A stretch of DNA of 64,000 nucleotides, from positions 186,001-250,000 of the forward strand of contig JARLJH010000048.1 of the NCBI GenBank assembly GCA_031291305.1. Reading direction: 5' to 3'. The notes beneath the pieces were generated by a model. It ran no database searches, was not told where the DNA came from, and worked only from the letters and a program-made list of their open reading frames with translations. Shown piece by piece: positions 61,663 through 64,000 of this stretch. Position numbers and translations under genes: made by a program. Positions within the stretch are counted from its first letter, which is position 1; every line of letters begins with the position of its first letter. Origin of the DNA: Rhodoferax sp. (GTDB taxonomy: Bacteria > Pseudomonadota > Gammaproteobacteria > Burkholderiales > Burkholderiaceae_C).

Positions 61663-61678
61663 GGTGAAGTGTTTCACC
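61663..61678 (+). promoter_or_regulatory. Late-promoter dyad before the tail assembly gene
   Basis: GGTGAAGTGTTTCACC, followed by GTGAC. It differs from the 54942 copy by one base inside the dyad and lies at the same distance from its gene. It immediately follows a terminator, so it should start a separate late transcript. Confidence 0.74.
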
Positions 61679-61714
61679 GTGACGCTTTGGGCCTGGCGCG
61701 GCACAGTCGGTGCC

Positions 61715-62287
61715 ATGGACACACAAAGCAAAAACATTGACGATCTCTACACCCTGACCCTGGTGGACGGCCTGCCGACCGAGAGCCAGGGCAAGACCAT
61801 CAAGTACCAAATCGTGAAGCTGCGCGAGACCACGGTGGCTGATGAACGCATTGCCCAGCGTCTGGCCGAGCGTGTGGTGCTGGTGGGTGGTGTGCACAAG
61901 CTGCTGGTGAGTGACGCAGATTTTCAGTTTGGTATGACGGTGCGCCACATTGAGGCGTTTATCTGCGATGGCCAGAAGATTCCCCAGCCAATGATTGATA
62001 TGGAGCTGGTAGGCAAGCTCAGCTCGCATGACTTGGGGCTGATTGAACAGAGGGTGTTCTTGATCTCTCTGGCGGCAGAAGTTCGCTACGGAAACCTCAA
62101 CCAAGAAGAGTTTGACCGGATTGTGGCGGGAGGTGCACCAGCACAGGCGGGCCAGGCATCCCCACAGCGTTCGGGCCAGGCTGCTGATGTGGGACAGGCT
62201 CCTGCTCAGTCTCAGTCTGGCCCTGCACTGCTCGCCGATTTCACTGGAGGAGATACCCCTGGCGCGGCTGCGAGCGATGCAGGCTGA
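61715..62287 (+). CDS. Tail assembly chaperone (Mu gp41-like)
   Basis: A 190-residue protein: LYTLTLVDGLPTESQGKTIK, QRLAERVVLVGGVHKLLVS and FGMTVRHIEAFICDGQKIP, typical of Mu-like tail assembly proteins. The C-terminal 45 residues are low complexity (Ala, Gln, Ser) and overlap a second open frame, the usual arrangement for frameshifted tail chaperones. ATG at 61715 is set by the promoter alignment. Confidence 0.86.
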   Translation: MDTQSKNIDDLYTLTLVDGLPTESQGKTIKYQIVKLRETTVADERIAQRLAERVVLVGGVHKLLVSDADFQFGMTVRHIEAFICDGQKIPQPMIDMELVGKLSSHDLGLIEQRVFLISLAAEVRYGNLNQEEFDRIVAGGAPAQAGQASPQRSGQAADVGQAPAQSQSGPALLADFTGGDTPGAAASDAG

Positions 62288-62315
62288 GCTGGTCAAGCTG
62301 GCTAAATCGTCATGA
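62064..62315 (+). CDS. Second tail-chaperone frame, probably made by programmed frameshift
   Basis: Open in the +1 (or -2) frame from 62064 to a TGA at 62313-62315, overlapping the tail chaperone and then the tape-measure start. The C-terminal stretch SPISLEEIPLARLRAMQAE then LVKLAKSS looks like a genuine helical end, whereas no good start codon with ribosome-binding site exists. A shift from the upstream gene is the likely route. Start here marks the open frame, not a start codon. Confidence 0.5.
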   Translation, partial: SLWRQKFATETSTKKSLTGLWREVHQHRRARHPHSVRARLLMWDRLLLSLSLALHCSPISLEEIPLARLRAMQAELVKLAKSS

Positions 62316-64000
62316 GTCAACTGTCCCTGAAATACACCATCGCGCTGGTTAGCGACATCGGTCGGCGTGCGACTGAAGAAGCCAAGGTGCTGGAGAAGGC
62401 GCATGAAACGATGCGCAAGGCGACTGAAAAAACTACCGGCGCAGTGAAGGCGCTGGAGAAAGAAGTCGTCATTTCCAAGGGGAATATTGTCGATCTGCAG
62501 AGTGCTATTACGGGTGCGACCAACAAGTTCAATGATCTTGATCGGGCCATGTCGCGCATCGGTGGCAATGTTGGCAGCAGGCAGCAGATTACTTTCCTGA
62601 ATGCGCTCAAGGGGAGGATTGACCAGGCGACCAATAGTGCTGCGAAATTGCGTGAAGGCCTGAACAAAGCGGGTCGAGAACGGCTGGACATTGCGGATGT
62701 TGCGGCGGCTGGGTACGGCGCAAAGAAGGTTGTGACGCCATTTATCAAAAGCTACTCAAGCCTGGAGGATGCTGAGACCGGACTCAAGATTGCCATGATG
62801 ACCAAGGGTGGCAAGGTTGGTGGCGACTATGAGGCCATCAAGAAGATTGCGGTGGAACAGGGCAACAAGCTCCCTGGCTCTACCAAGGACATGACCCAGG
62901 CGGCAACGGAGTTGATTTCCCTGGGCATCACACCAGAGGCTGTCAAGAATGGCGGCTTGGTGGCAGCCACCAATCTGGGTGTTGTGCTGGGCATTCCACA
63001 AACGCAGGCGGCTGAGACGACAGCCAAGCTGCGCGAGGCCTATAGCCTGAAGGATGATGAGCTACCGGCCATGGCGGACACGGTACAGCGCAATCGCTAT
63101 GCCGGTGGTATCAACCCAGAAGAACTTTTGATGGCCGCCAAGTATGAGGCACCCATCATTAATGCATTGGGCATGGGCGGCCTCAAGGGCATGTCGGATG
63201 TGCTGACCGTACAAGGTATGGCTAACCAAAAAGGGATGAATGGCGGCGAATTTGGCACCAACTTTGCCGAAATGCTGACCCGCCTGGCGACCGGGCCGTT
63301 GATGGTGGAAGAAGCCAAGAAAGGGATGAAAGCCGAGGCGCGAGACCGCATGGATGCGTTGGGCATCAAGTTCAACTTCTTTGATGACAAAGGGAAGGTG
63401 AAAACGCTGGACGGTAGCGCCGTGAAGGGCATCTTTTCAGAGTTGGAAAAGTTCAATCTGATCAAAAACAAAGATGGCTCAGCGGACGACAAAACGCGGC
63501 TTGAGGTCGCCAAGGCGTTGTTTGGGTCAGAGGGTGGGCGACCTGCCTTGATCATGGCGCAAGCGGGCCTGAAAGGTTTTGAGGCGGCGCGGTCACGGGT
63601 GGTTGACCAGGCGTCACTGGATGAGCGGATCAATACCAAGCTGGAGACATTTGCCTCCAAGCTGGAATCGCTAGGCGGAACCATTGAGAACGTGATGGCG
63701 CACATGGGCGCACAACTTGGGCGGGCGGCCAAGCCGGTCATGGACGGCGCCAATGGCGTGCTGGGCGGTGGAATTGATGAATTTATGCAGGCCCACCCCA
63801 CGGCTGGCACAGTAGGCATCGCGGGCGGGGCTATCGGGGCAGCGTTGGCAGCATTGAAGTCCAAGGCGCTTTTGTTCAGACTGCTCGGCCTGGGCGGTGG
63901 TGCGGCTGAAGGGGGTGCGGCAGCCGCTGCTGCAGGGGGCATTTCCTTAGGGGCTGCGGGTGCGGGTGCCGCAGGCATTTTTGCGGGCTCGCAGCTGTGG
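62312..64000 (+). CDS. Tail tape-measure protein (partial, runs off the right edge)
   Basis: At least 563 residues. Begins MSQLSLKYTIALVSDIGRRA, then a coiled coil, then the tape-measure core (YSSLEDAETGLKIAMMTKGG, LPGSTKDMTQAATELISLG, VRGLARYAG-like NRYAGGINPEELLMAAKYE) and a glycine/alanine-rich hydrophobic stretch near the edge (GGAIGAALAALKSKALLF). It sets tail length. The start overlaps the frameshift product stop (ATGA). Confidence 0.92.
   Translation, partial: MSQLSLKYTIALVSDIGRRATEEAKVLEKAHETMRKATEKTTGAVKALEKEVVISKGNIVDLQSAITGATNKFNDLDRAMSRIGGNVGSRQQITFLNALKGRIDQATNSAAKLREGLNKAGRERLDIADVAAAGYGAKKVVTPFIKSYSSLEDAETGLKIAMMTKGGKVGGDYEAIKKIAVEQGNKLPGSTKDMTQAATELISLGITPEAVKNGGLVAATNLGVVLGIPQTQAAETTAKLREAYSLKDDELPAMADTVQRNRYAGGINPEELLMAAKYEAPIINALGMGGLKGMSDVLTVQGMANQKGMNGGEFGTNFAEMLTRLATGPLMVEEAKKGMKAEARDRMDALGIKFNFFDDKGKVKTLDGSAVKGIFSELEKFNLIKNKDGSADDKTRLEVAKALFGSEGGRPALIMAQAGLKGFEAARSRVVDQASLDERINTKLETFASKLESLGGTIENVMAHMGAQLGRAAKPVMDGANGVLGGGIDEFMQAHPTAGTVGIAGGAIGAALAALKSKALLFRLLGLGGGAAEGGAAAAAAGGISLGAAGAGAAGIFAGSQLW

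Larger units (their letters stand above)
35529..64000. mobile_element. Mu-like transposable prophage (left part, continues past the window)
   Basis: Supported by MuA-type DDE transposase and MuB ATPase, GemA, Mor, DUF935 portal, Mu F-like head protein, I/Z protease-scaffold, sheath, tube and tape-measure genes. The left end begins TGTTTGAATTGATCC just after a host G-run inside dctP. A target-site duplication should be found at the right end outside the window. Gene order differs from Mu: packaging and lysis run leftward, early and other late genes rightward. Confidence 0.9.

Overview
The window joins a chromosomal segment of a Gram-negative betaproteobacterium (about 1-35528) to a Mu-like transposable prophage (about 35529 to the right edge, incomplete). 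The host is most likely a Comamonadaceae member of the Rhodoferax/Polaromonas kind. That placement rests on gene content (a soluble NAD-dependent fdsGBACD formate dehydrogenase, an aromatic-type tungsten aldehyde oxidoreductase operon, an OFA transporter), high GC, and a dispersed short repeat of a style I associate with that family. It is inference, not a database result.

The host segment is organised around molybdenum and tungsten. From the left there is the start of a ModE-type regulator, the tungstate transporter tupBCA, and a second ModA-like binding lipoprotein. A block of general genes follows on the minus strand: azlCD, a DUF1653 protein, a patatin lipase and a PAS/GGDEF sensor. A DUF779 plus aldehyde dehydrogenase pair is preceded by a good sigma-54 promoter and faces an AcoR-like enhancer-binding protein. 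Next are a LysR regulator, an OFA transporter and the Mo-dependent formate dehydrogenase operon fdsGBACD. The molybdate transporter modABC has a ModE-type box in front of it and is followed by a DsrE-like protein and ModE. The last host block is an AOR operon: 4x[4Fe-4S] ferredoxin, W-type aldehyde oxidoreductase, FAD/NAD oxidoreductase, MoaD-like carrier and a small conserved protein. It is divergent from a GAF-Fis regulator. A TRAP transporter operon converges on it.

The metal genes form a coherent unit. TupBCA and ModABC import the two oxyanions. FdsC and the MoaD-like protein support cofactor maturation. The Fds and AOR enzymes use the cofactors. The aldehyde and formate genes suggest oxidation of aldehydes and C1 compounds.

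The prophage has cut the TRAP binding-protein gene (dctP) right after its signal-peptide region. The left prophage end carries three transposase-site-like repeats and a helically phased array. The layout is unusual for a Mu relative: lysis, terminase, portal and F-protein genes run leftward from a central lysogeny region. The early genes (Ner-like protein, MuA, MuB, GemA, Mor) and the remaining head and tail genes run rightward.

A dyad, GGTGAAGYGTTTCACC or close to it, occurs exactly at the three places where late promoters are expected, so one activator probably unites the split late region. Between the Mor-like gene and the first late dyad lies a structured region with two sets of complementary segments, resembling phage C4-type antisense RNA. 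Two secreted or membrane proteins are co-transcribed with the LexA-like repressor and are candidates for lysogenic conversion or superinfection exclusion. I saw no tRNA, rRNA or CRISPR array.
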